In this document: positions 8,379 to 15,815 of the stretch, one piece after another
Layout of the letters: every line of letters starts with the position of its first letter
Numbering within the stretch: position 1 is the stretch's first letter
Source: a virus
Reading direction: 5' to 3' (one strand)
Virus record (IMG/VR): IMGVR_UViG_3300027977_002751
Span: 1 to 25,903 of that record
Length of the DNA: 25,903 nt
Notes under the pieces: model-generated
Seen by the model: only the letters and a program-made list of their open reading frames with translations
Database searches by the model: none
What the model was told of the DNA's origin: nothing
Program-made: the position numbers and the translations under genes

Positions 8379-8411
8379 CATGAAAAAAGATTCTCAACAT
8401 TCTGAAACGGG

Positions 8412-8419
8412 GGTAAATA
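8412..8419 (+). promoter_or_regulatory. Late promoter-like motif GGTAAATA
   Basis: The TAAATA core ends six bases before the ATG at 8426. Confidence 0.5.
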
Positions 8420-8425
8420 ACTAAT

Positions 8426-9712
8426 ATGCCGACGCGAGCACTATCTGGAGCCCGAATGGTACGTGATTTGGGTGTAACCAATGAATTTTTAGCAGCCAAT
8501 GTTGCATCTGCCACCAAAATACAACAGGTACCTAGTGACAGGTTTATAAGCAGGGGACTTGCTAACACTAGTACAGGCAATGTTCAAGGAGAACAGCCGT
8601 GGTATGATGTGCAGGTGCCAGATTGGACTACGGGTGCACACATAACCAACTCGAGCACTTTGCAACGTTATCTGAGCAGTGTGGCGGAGACCAATAGTCT
8701 TGTTCCGGCCAGCGATGGTTTTGTTGAAAGGTTTGGAACTTTTCCAGGAAGTGCTGGTTTTTTTGGAGGTGTATTAGCTCCTAATGGAAAAATATATTGT
8801 GTTCCTCACGGAACAACTTATTGTGCAGTCATCGATCCTATTAATAATTCTGTATCATCAATAGGTAATGGTTTGTTTCCAATGGTAAATCCTGCTCTTG
8901 GTTCATATGCAGGAGGTGTTTTGGCTGCAAATGGAAAAATATATCTTGTTCCAAGCAATCAAACTACTATGCGGGTAATTGATCCGTCTAGTAACACAGT
9001 TTCGAGTATTAATAATATAAAAACAGCTTATGATTCAGGTGTGTATCATCCTAATGGAAAAATTTATATGAGTCCATGGAGCACAGCAACTCAATTTTTG
9101 ATTGTTGATACCTTTAATAATGATTCCATAAGCTATACTTCAAATATACCAGTTAGAAACGGTAGAACTGGAACGAGTGTTGCTCCCAATGGTTTTATAT
9201 ATTCGAATGGGTCAACCATTATTTCAAAAATAGATCCATCTAATGACACAGTTACTAATATTATTAGTATTACACAGGGGGGAATGAGTGACACCCTTGT
9301 TCTGGCACCAAATGGAAAATTTTATAATTATAATTATGCCAGAACATGTATTACTGTGTTAGATCCTTCGAATGATACATTAATTACCTTTCAAACACCC
9401 GATCCAAGCATATTATCAGACGGATATGTTTTAGCTCCCAACGGAAAAATATATTTCGTACCGAACAGAGGATTACACAATCAAACTGTCATGACATTTA
9501 TTGATCCAAATAATAATACTTTAGGAACTTGCGTAAATCTTAGCAATCTTACATTGGGAACGGAGGCATATGAAGGAGGAATTGTGGCACCTAATGGGAA
9601 AATGTATTTTATTCCTTTTGCAGCAACCAGTGTTTTGTGTTTTAATTTTTTAAACAATAACAATTGGAACATAAATATATGCACCAATCCAATGTTTAAT
9701 AAGGGAATTTAA
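8426..9712 (+). CDS. Tail fibre 4 (type B, short N-terminus), seven-repeat propeller
   Basis: A 428-residue protein with a different N-terminal end from type A. Residues 1-45 (MPTRALSGARMVRDLGVTNE...KIQQVPSDRFISRG) follow a pattern common in phage fibres: a G-V-T segment, a K-I segment, then F(I/L)xR and a GTG or TGN turn. The linker VPDWTTGAHIT resembles that of the type A fibre at 3971. Seven propeller-type repeats start near residue 113 (APNGKIYCVP first, APNGKMYFIP last), and the cap reads NNNWNINICTNPMFNKGI. The protein is essentially a type A fibre without the two YxNG modules and with another attachment end, so it may join a different virion site or form a shorter fibre. The start is supported by the TAAATA motif six bases upstream. 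Confidence 0.8.
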   Translation: MPTRALSGARMVRDLGVTNEFLAANVASATKIQQVPSDRFISRGLANTSTGNVQGEQPWYDVQVPDWTTGAHITNSSTLQRYLSSVAETNSLVPASDGFVERFGTFPGSAGFFGGVLAPNGKIYCVPHGTTYCAVIDPINNSVSSIGNGLFPMVNPALGSYAGGVLAANGKIYLVPSNQTTMRVIDPSSNTVSSINNIKTAYDSGVYHPNGKIYMSPWSTATQFLIVDTFNNDSISYTSNIPVRNGRTGTSVAPNGFIYSNGSTIISKIDPSNDTVTNIISITQGGMSDTLVLAPNGKFYNYNYARTCITVLDPSNDTLITFQTPDPSILSDGYVLAPNGKIYFVPNRGLHNQTVMTFIDPNNNTLGTCVNLSNLTLGTEAYEGGIVAPNGKMYFIPFAATSVLCFNFLNNNNWNINICTNPMFNKGI

Positions 9713-9715
9713 ATA
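9708..9715 (+). promoter_or_regulatory. Late promoter-like motif TTTAAATA
   Basis: Overlaps the stop codon of the preceding fibre gene (9710-9712) and ends five bases before the ATG at 9721. Confidence 0.5.
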
Positions 9716-9720
9716 AAACC

Positions 9721-11013
9721 ATGAGCTTACCACAAGATGCAGCAAAGATGGCGCGAGATGGGGGAATACAAACCCCCAAACTCGCCCCTAATGCTTTCAC
9801 CACGGACAAAATTTTTCAAATAGGGCAAGGAGAATTTATAGGCCGGGACAATCTGCAAAGTGGAAATGGAAATGTAGGTGCCACTCAAAGCTATCCTGAT
9901 ATTAGTCTCACCAGCGCACTGAGCGCACCTTTCAATGCCACCACAGCATGGAGGAGTTTGAGTGCTTACCTGAATCAAGTTAAAAATACAAACACAAGTT
10001 CATCTTTTTATCTTGAAAAATTTGGTAGTTTTCCGGGAACAGGGGCATATGCAACCGCAGTTGTGGGTCCAAACGGATTGATTTACATGCCTGCCAACAA
10101 CAATAGTGTAGGGAGAATTATCAATCCTATTAATAATACCGTAACAACTTATGGAAGCTTTTTTCCATCACCAAACGGAGCAATTCATGGAGGAGCGCTT
10201 ACACCTAATGGATTAATTTATTGTACTGCCTACAACCAATCTACAGCATCCATCACCAACCCATTCAACAACACAACCACAACATTTGGAACTTTCCCCG
10301 GAACGTCAAGTGGCTGGGGAGCAGGTGCAGTGTTGGCACCTAATGGAAAAGTATATATGATTCCCTTCCTAGGAACAGTTTTTGCCGTGGTGGATCCTTT
10401 GGCCGCTAATCCTACAAGTATTCAATTTTTCGGGACCAACAATCAAAATTGTTTAGCAGGCACACTCGCACCCAACGGAAAAATTTATTGTGGCGTAAGC
10501 AGTCCTTACACGTATGGTATTATTATAGATCCCGCTACAAATACTTTATCATCATACGGACCCATTCCCAGCCAAAGTTATGCTGGTGGATCAGTCTTAG
10601 CACCTTCTGGAATAATATACATGATTCCAGTCGGATCCGCAGGCAACACTGTTGTTGTGGTTATTGATCCTTCAACAAACAGTGTTGTTAAAACATTTTC
10701 CGGTGTAACAGGAAATGGAGCATCTCCATACGTTGGAAGTTGTATTGATCAATTCGGAAGAATATTTTTAGCTCCTTATGATTCTACCACAGGATTGGTA
10801 ATTGACACGAATAATGACAGCATCCAAACATACGGTAATTCTTCATTTTTCCCCGGAAGTCAAGCCTATGAAGGTGCTATTCTAGCACCAAATGGAAAAG
10901 TATATTTTGTACCTTATAGTGCAACTAGCGGATTGTGCGTAAATGGGTTGAGCAATAATATTTGGAATTTAAATGCCACTATAAACCCAAGTTTTAATAG
11001 AACAAATAGTTAA
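9721..11013 (+). CDS. Tail fibre 5 (type B), seven-repeat propeller
   Basis: A 430-residue type B fibre. The N-terminal pattern is MSLPQDAAKMARDGGIQTPK, then a TTDKI segment and FIGRDN with a GNGNVG turn. A serine/asparagine-rich linker (ALSAPFNATTAWRSLSAY) is the most divergent in the array. Seven repeats begin near residue 114 (GPNGLIYMPA, TPNGLIYCTA, APNGKVYMIP, APNGKIYCGV, APSGIIYMIP, DQFGRIFLAP, APNGKVYFVP). The cap reads NNIWNLNATINPSFNRTNS, differing from the CTNP form of its neighbours. Only eight bases separate it from the preceding gene. It is inferred to be a receptor-binding protein. The high content of Asn, Ser and Thr would also make it a plausible glycosylation target. Confidence 0.78.
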   Translation: MSLPQDAAKMARDGGIQTPKLAPNAFTTDKIFQIGQGEFIGRDNLQSGNGNVGATQSYPDISLTSALSAPFNATTAWRSLSAYLNQVKNTNTSSSFYLEKFGSFPGTGAYATAVVGPNGLIYMPANNNSVGRIINPINNTVTTYGSFFPSPNGAIHGGALTPNGLIYCTAYNQSTASITNPFNNTTTTFGTFPGTSSGWGAGAVLAPNGKVYMIPFLGTVFAVVDPLAANPTSIQFFGTNNQNCLAGTLAPNGKIYCGVSSPYTYGIIIDPATNTLSSYGPIPSQSYAGGSVLAPSGIIYMIPVGSAGNTVVVVIDPSTNSVVKTFSGVTGNGASPYVGSCIDQFGRIFLAPYDSTTGLVIDTNNDSIQTYGNSSFFPGSQAYEGAILAPNGKVYFVPYSATSGLCVNGLSNNIWNLNATINPSFNRTNS

Positions 11014-11019
11014 TAAATA
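11012..11019 (+). promoter_or_regulatory. Late promoter-like motif AATAAATA
   Basis: Overlaps the end of the preceding gene and ends five bases before the ATG at 11025. Confidence 0.55.
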
Positions 11020-11024
11020 CTCCT

Positions 11025-12299
11025 ATGCCAACTCCTGCATTATCCGCCGCCAAGATGAGAAGAGATTTGGGTGTAACCACCCTCAAATTGGCGAATAATA
11101 GTGTCACAACCGATAAGATTCAGCAACTGGAAGCTAGTAAATTTCTGGGTCGCACCAGCAGCGGCACAGGCAATCCTGAACAAATCAATCAGTTTTTGCA
11201 CATGCGAGTGCCTGGATGGACAGATGGAGGAATATATACAAATATTTCTGCAGTTACCGCTCACGCTCAAGGATTGGCTTTTAGCAACAAAAACATAAGC
11301 ATAAGTGCTGCCACATTTGAAGTTTTTGGATCTGGTGCTTTTCCCGGAACAAATGCATATACTGGAGGCACGATTGCTCCCAATGGAAAAATATATTTTA
11401 CTCCTTATACTGCCACAGTTGGAGTAATTTTAAATCCTGTAGATAATAGTCTAGCAACTTTCGGACCCATACCTGCCAACGCAAGTGGAAAATATCAAGG
11501 AAGTGTGTTGGCTCCTAATGGAAAAATTTATCTAATAGGGGATAACAATGCTTTTGTAACAGTTGTAGACCCAAGCACAAATACAGTTGCAAACATTGCT
11601 GCTCCGGGGGGAAATGACAAAACCGCAGGAGGTGCATTAGGTTCAAGCGGAAAGATATATTGTTTTCCTGCAAATATTAATAATTTTATTTTTGTAGTTA
11701 ATCCCAATACTGATACAATTTCAAGCATTTCTCTACCATCAGTAGGAGGATATGGTAAAGCAATAACATTACAAAATGGAAAAGTACTTTGCAATCCTAT
11801 TGCAGGATTAGGAATGACCTTGTTGCTAGTCGTGGATCCTTCCAATGATAGTGTCACTAGTTATGCAATAAGTGACGCATCAATACAAACTGGGGGATTC
11901 GTGCCAGAACAGGCACATAATGGTAAAATATTATTAATTCCCGCTGGTAGTACTAATTTGATAGGTGTCATCGATCCCAACACTTATGCAATAAGCACCT
12001 ATTCAAGTGGAGGATTAAACGGTTGCCAATATCCTACAAAACTAGCCAATGGAAAAATATTCTCAACTAGCGGAAGTCAGACAGTAATAGCGTGGATTGA
12101 TCCAGATGATTTATCTGTAACAACACTAAGAGTTCCTAGTGTGGGAGGTTCTGCACCATATGGATTTCATATAAATCATCCCAATGGAAAGGTATATTTT
12201 GTTCCAAGTAATGCATCAAGTGGTTTGGTTATGAATCCTGGATTTAACAATAATTTTAACATAAATCTTTGTACCAGTCCTCTTTTGAACAACGCCTAA
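11025..12299 (+). CDS. Tail fibre 6 (type B), seven-repeat propeller
   Basis: A 424-residue type B fibre, last of the array. The N-terminus (MPTPALSAAKMRRDLGVTTL) closely follows that of the fibre at 8426, with TTDKIQQLEASKFLGRTSSG showing the classic fibre turn. The linker has VPGWTDGG but then diverges. Seven repeats begin near residue 115; the middle ones are more worn (GSSGKIYCFP, LQNGKVLCNP, AHNGKILLIP, LANGKIFSTS). The cap reads NNNFNINLCTSPLLNNA. Its stop codon overlaps the stop of the convergent glycosyltransferase gene, with no terminator between them, so transcripts from the two strands may run into each other. Confidence 0.78.
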   Translation: MPTPALSAAKMRRDLGVTTLKLANNSVTTDKIQQLEASKFLGRTSSGTGNPEQINQFLHMRVPGWTDGGIYTNISAVTAHAQGLAFSNKNISISAATFEVFGSGAFPGTNAYTGGTIAPNGKIYFTPYTATVGVILNPVDNSLATFGPIPANASGKYQGSVLAPNGKIYLIGDNNAFVTVVDPSTNTVANIAAPGGNDKTAGGALGSSGKIYCFPANINNFIFVVNPNTDTISSISLPSVGGYGKAITLQNGKVLCNPIAGLGMTLLLVVDPSNDSVTSYAISDASIQTGGFVPEQAHNGKILLIPAGSTNLIGVIDPNTYAISTYSSGGLNGCQYPTKLANGKIFSTSGSQTVIAWIDPDDLSVTTLRVPSVGGSAPYGFHINHPNGKVYFVPSNASSGLVMNPGFNNNFNINLCTSPLLNNA

Positions 12300-13747
12300 T
12301 TGTTCTTAAGCAAAGCCACATAAATTCCATTCCGCCAAGCTTCTTTGCTTCGTGGATATAGAATTTTTTCATAAATTATCTCAAAACCCCCCTCAGCTAT
12401 TCCTTCCATGGTTCCAAACACCACATCCATGCTGTTAGAGTAGTCATCACAATAATATATAAAATATTCTTTCATGTATTTCTTATAATGTGTAAGAGCC
12501 ATTTTTTGAGCTTCCCTTGAATGGCAACCATCATAAAAATACACATCAAATTTTTCATTTAAATGATCCAATATACCCTTGGAAAAACTGTCATTATCAA
12601 CAATAATACTGGGTTTGTTTGCACTCTTTAATTTTTGTAAAAATTCTTCCTTGCCACCATATTCACTCCAATTGTCCACACCCACATAAAGATTTGGAGT
12701 ATTCTTCCACAATCCTGCAATAAACGTTGCACCTTTATAAACACCAACCTCCAGATAATTGCATTTGTATAAACTTGCAAGATTATTGGTCAAATGTTTT
12801 GTGGCAGAACAGGTCATGCCATCCACTTTAAGATCAATATATTCACCATCCAGTTTGGAACTTCCAAAATCAGCGTTTTTAATGCTGTATAGCATGTGTT
12901 GCAAAAGATAGTATGGGTGATTGGTTTTCAGTGAAATTTCAACATCATTTCCTTCAATAAGGTTTTTCAATTTATCCTTGTTTTCCAATACATATTTGGG
13001 AAAATTGTCATTTAATTCAACTTTTTCTATAATGTATCCCATCCGTCCAAATATATCTTTGCCTTGTTTTATCTTTTCCTTGATATCATCCTCTGTGAAA
13101 ACGATACCAGAATCACGATATTCACTATGAGCAAAGTTTTGTATTTTTTTCAAAACATTTTTGGGTCCGCCCATGCTGGTAAAATGCCAGCCTGCATCAA
13201 GTATGCGCGGAAGACTTGTGGATCTTATGTTTCTGTAATGTTGCAGATCGTTTTTTGTTTTGTATTGACTGTATTTTATGGCAACTGTGCTGTCGTTATG
13301 CAGCTGATTTTCCGGACTGATGACATGGTTATGAAAAGACCCGCTATACATGCTGTAACAAAGTGTCACTGGAAATTGATTCACATCTCTTGTTTTTAAT
13401 TGTTTCAGTGTATTTTTACTGGGAATTTCATCCAAATCAGAAAGCAAAAGAATATCCGCATCATCTAAATTTAAAGGTATTTTTTCACTTAATGCACGAC
13501 GGTGATCATTTTCAATGCTCCAACTATCTGTATGTTTTACATTGTCAAAAATGACTAAATCTATCTTGTGTAAAAATTTTCTAAACCGTTCCCTGTTATT
13601 TGAAAAATAAAGAGGTTTGGGTTCGTTGTTGTGCGACATTGTACTTTCACAAATAACGAATCTGTCAACAACACTATTCAATTCATTCAACCGGATTTCC
13701 AACAGATCCAGTTCGTTATTAAAAGTAAATAAATCGTAAATTTTCAT
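12296..13747 (-). CDS. GT17-like glycosyltransferase fused to a methyltransferase
   Basis: A 483-residue two-domain protein. Residues 1-270 resemble glycosyltransferase family 17 (beta-1,4-N-acetylglucosaminyltransferase-like): MKIYDLFTFNNELDLLEIRL, then VICEST, KPLYF, and the nucleotide-sugar/metal site SDLDEIP at 103-109, then a GWHFTSMGG segment. Residues from about 325 form a class I SAM-dependent methyltransferase-like domain with motif I YLEVGVYKGATF (331-342), an acidic strand end GVDNW, and YFYDGCH. The fusion suggests that a transferred sugar, or the acceptor, is methylated. It is the last gene of a four-gene minus-strand operon and overlaps the preceding one by four bases (ATGA). 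The acceptor is unknown. The protein has no membrane segment, so it acts in the cytoplasm. Confidence 0.8.
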   Translation of the reverse strand: MKIYDLFTFNNELDLLEIRLNELNSVVDRFVICESTMSHNNEPKPLYFSNNRERFRKFLHKIDLVIFDNVKHTDSWSIENDHRRALSEKIPLNLDDADILLLSDLDEIPSKNTLKQLKTRDVNQFPVTLCYSMYSGSFHNHVISPENQLHNDSTVAIKYSQYKTKNDLQHYRNIRSTSLPRILDAGWHFTSMGGPKNVLKKIQNFAHSEYRDSGIVFTEDDIKEKIKQGKDIFGRMGYIIEKVELNDNFPKYVLENKDKLKNLIEGNDVEISLKTNHPYYLLQHMLYSIKNADFGSSKLDGEYIDLKVDGMTCSATKHLTNNLASLYKCNYLEVGVYKGATFIAGLWKNTPNLYVGVDNWSEYGGKEEFLQKLKSANKPSIIVDNDSFSKGILDHLNEKFDVYFYDGCHSREAQKMALTHYKKYMKEYFIYYCDDYSNSMDVVFGTMEGIAEGGFEIIYEKILYPRSKEAWRNGIYVALLKNN

Positions 13748-15144
13748 TTTTCTAAAATAAGCAAGCCATTATTTTTAGGTGTATAATAACTTATTTTCCA
13801 TTCAGGATAGTCTATTAAAAATTCCATAATAGCAGGAATTAGTCCCAAATCTTGATTATCTTCTCCTCTTTGACCAAATGAAAATACATCATGAAAAGCC
13901 AGATATTTTTTGGCTTTATTTGCATGCAATTTCAGTTCCTGTTTGAGTTGTGTGTATGTGTGCCAAGTGTCTATGAATAGAAAATCATATTCATCAATCT
14001 GTGTTTGGAGAACATCTTGTACAATATATTCATAATCCAATCCCTCTTTTTTTGCATATTGTTTATGTTTTTCAAGATCTTGTGAATATTCAATATCATA
14101 TGAAACCAATTTTTTGGGACGAGCATTCAAAAATGACCATGTTGAAATGCCTTTTCTAACACCCATTTCACAAATAGTATCGCACTTTTTTGCATAATTT
14201 TCTAATATATGCAGGTGTTCATTTATATCACTAGGAGTTTTGCAGTTTTTTAGGTGATATTCATTTATGGTTTCCGGCATTTTTAAATTTGTTTGTAAAA
14301 TATTTTTAACTGCGTTCACTGTTCTTTCCAATGAGTAGATACTTCGGTAAGTTTCCTGGATTTTTTTATTATCAATATGTTTACTTTTTTCAAAAGCTTC
14401 AGCTATGCTCATTTCATCCTTGAAAAGGAAAAGTTCATCAGGAAGATCACTAAATCCGATAAGTTCCTTGGTGCTTCGTTCCATATACACAGGAATGCCT
14501 GTATCCAATGCTTTGCATACAGCATAACAATTGATTCCTACATTTTTATTGTGAACAAGAAGAGAAGTATAAGGAAGCAAATCAATATCCCGAGCAAAAC
14601 CATCCGGAGCTAATTGAGATCCCACTATTTTCACATCATAACCATTATGTTTCAGATACATGAGTTCCCCAGTTTCTTCAACAAGAGCAGGAAGTGACAC
14701 TATTTGTGTTATATATTTTTTTTCTTTATGTTTGGTCTGGTGTGGCACCCAATTGGGACAAAATTGAAATCCGAAAGTTTCAGCATTTGGATGGTTACAT
14801 GTTTTAAGAATATCCAAATGACCAAATGCTTTTAATTCAGCTTGCATTTGGCAATCCCACCACGTTTTTTCAGCAAAAAGATCGTTAGGAATGATAGACA
14901 CATATTTGTCATATCCATTCCAATCATTGCTAAAATTTATATTTTTAAAATCAGGATAAACAATTTCTGGATCAAAAGATAAATTCGCAATTACAAATTT
15001 GTTTTTTCTTATGCCTCCTGGTGGAAATCCAAGATGTTTGACCAATTCTTCACTGGCCACATCAACTTGGATACCAAGCTCATGAAATGCCTTCCATAGA
15101 TATAGAAGACAATCTTGATGATGATTAAACATCAAGACGCGCAT
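13744..15144 (-). CDS. GT-B-like glycosyltransferase fused to a methyltransferase
   Basis: A 466-residue protein, apparently two domains. The N-terminal 280 residues look like a GT-B (GT4-type) glycosyltransferase: MRVLMFNHHQD start, and a C-terminal Rossmann-like half ending in NVGINCYAVCKALDTGIPVY, the usual donor-binding region. Residues from about 305 form a SAM-dependent methyltransferase-like domain with motif I ICEMGVRKGIST (324-335), a YDIEYS acidic strand end, and FLFIDTWHTY near 394-403, similar to Methyltransf_24-type proteins. It overlaps both operon neighbours, by 13 bases upstream and 4 bases downstream, which implies translational coupling. A GGAGG lies 18 bases before the ATG, too far for normal use. 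The glycosyltransferase half is the less certain assignment. Confidence 0.72.
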   Translation of the reverse strand: MRVLMFNHHQDCLLYLWKAFHELGIQVDVASEELVKHLGFPPGGIRKNKFVIANLSFDPEIVYPDFKNINFSNDWNGYDKYVSIIPNDLFAEKTWWDCQMQAELKAFGHLDILKTCNHPNAETFGFQFCPNWVPHQTKHKEKKYITQIVSLPALVEETGELMYLKHNGYDVKIVGSQLAPDGFARDIDLLPYTSLLVHNKNVGINCYAVCKALDTGIPVYMERSTKELIGFSDLPDELFLFKDEMSIAEAFEKSKHIDNKKIQETYRSIYSLERTVNAVKNILQTNLKMPETINEYHLKNCKTPSDINEHLHILENYAKKCDTICEMGVRKGISTWSFLNARPKKLVSYDIEYSQDLEKHKQYAKKEGLDYEYIVQDVLQTQIDEYDFLFIDTWHTYTQLKQELKLHANKAKKYLAFHDVFSFGQRGEDNQDLGLIPAIMEFLIDYPEWKISYYTPKNNGLLILEK

Positions 15145-15815
15145 AAATTTTTATATAATCCTCCGGTAACCCATTTAGTTTCCCAATATTTCATATCCAA
15201 AAACATGATGTCTTCAAATTCCTCATTATGGGGCTTTTTGCTAACTCCACCATCATGTGTGCAACTTGCTTCAGCACAATACCATACTTCCCATCCCCGT
15301 GCACGGGCCGTAAAGCACCAGTCACTATCGGATCCAATTAAAAACATGTTCTCATCCATGAGTCCAATTTCTTTTACCATTTCTCGACGCACAATGAAAC
15401 ACGCCCCATTTACCCATGGAACCATACTGCTTTCGTTATGCATTCCCAAACTAACTTTTCCGGTGATATGAACGCCATAAGGATATGCCTGACTGCATCC
15501 AGCATGAACAATGGTGTCGCCATCCGATGAAATTTGTTTAACTCCAGCAATACCACATCTGGGGTGCAGATCCATGAAAAGCTCCAGATTTTCAATAAAA
15601 CGATCATGAACATAACAATCACTGTTGATGACCAGAACATATTCATAATCTTGTTCAAACATTTGAAAACGTATTCCTTGGTTGTATGCCTTGGTGAATC
15701 CAATGTTTTTCGTGCTGTTATTATGATGATAAACCTCAACACCCTTCAACAGATTTATGCATTTTTCAGTTTGTTCAGGATTCTTATAACTGGCAATCAC
15801 TGCTGATGTTTTCAT
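15132..15815 (-). CDS. GT2-family glycosyltransferase
   Basis: A 227-residue GT-A glycosyltransferase of the GT2/rhamnosyltransferase-like type. Visible: the nucleotide-binding start TSAVIASYKNPEQTEKC, a conserved GFTKAYNQGIR segment, the DxD-equivalent VLVINSDCYV (N64-S65-D66), an acceptor-side NGACFIVRREM, and a DSDWCFTARARGWEVWYC segment containing the usual catalytic acidic residues. It is short for the family but holds the full core domain. Its ATG overlaps the TGA of the upstream TPR-glycosyltransferase by four bases. It would transfer a sugar from a nucleotide-sugar donor in the cytoplasm; donor and acceptor cannot be read from the sequence. Confidence 0.85.
   Translation of the reverse strand: MKTSAVIASYKNPEQTEKCINLLKGVEVYHHNNSTKNIGFTKAYNQGIRFQMFEQDYEYVLVINSDCYVHDRFIENLELFMDLHPRCGIAGVKQISSDGDTIVHAGCSQAYPYGVHITGKVSLGMHNESSMVPWVNGACFIVRREMVKEIGLMDENMFLIGSDSDWCFTARARGWEVWYCAEASCTHDGGVSKKPHNEEFEDIMFLDMKYWETKWVTGGLYKNLCAS

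Noticed and set aside
1924-12299. Diversity-generating retroelement acting on the fibres
   Set aside because: No reverse transcriptase, no template repeat and no adenine-biased variable tract near the 3' ends were seen in the window. Variation among the paralogues is spread over the whole propeller.
1924-12299. Propeller domains as gluconolactonase/SMP-30-like enzymes
   Set aside because: The repeat rhythm is similar in style, but there are no consistent catalytic or metal-binding residues, and the N-terminal modules and context are those of tail fibres.
12921-13554. Plus-strand open frames opposite the GT17-like gene
   Set aside because: They are shadows of a well-supported two-domain minus-strand protein; the composition (Phe/Leu/Cys-rich) is typical of antisense translation.
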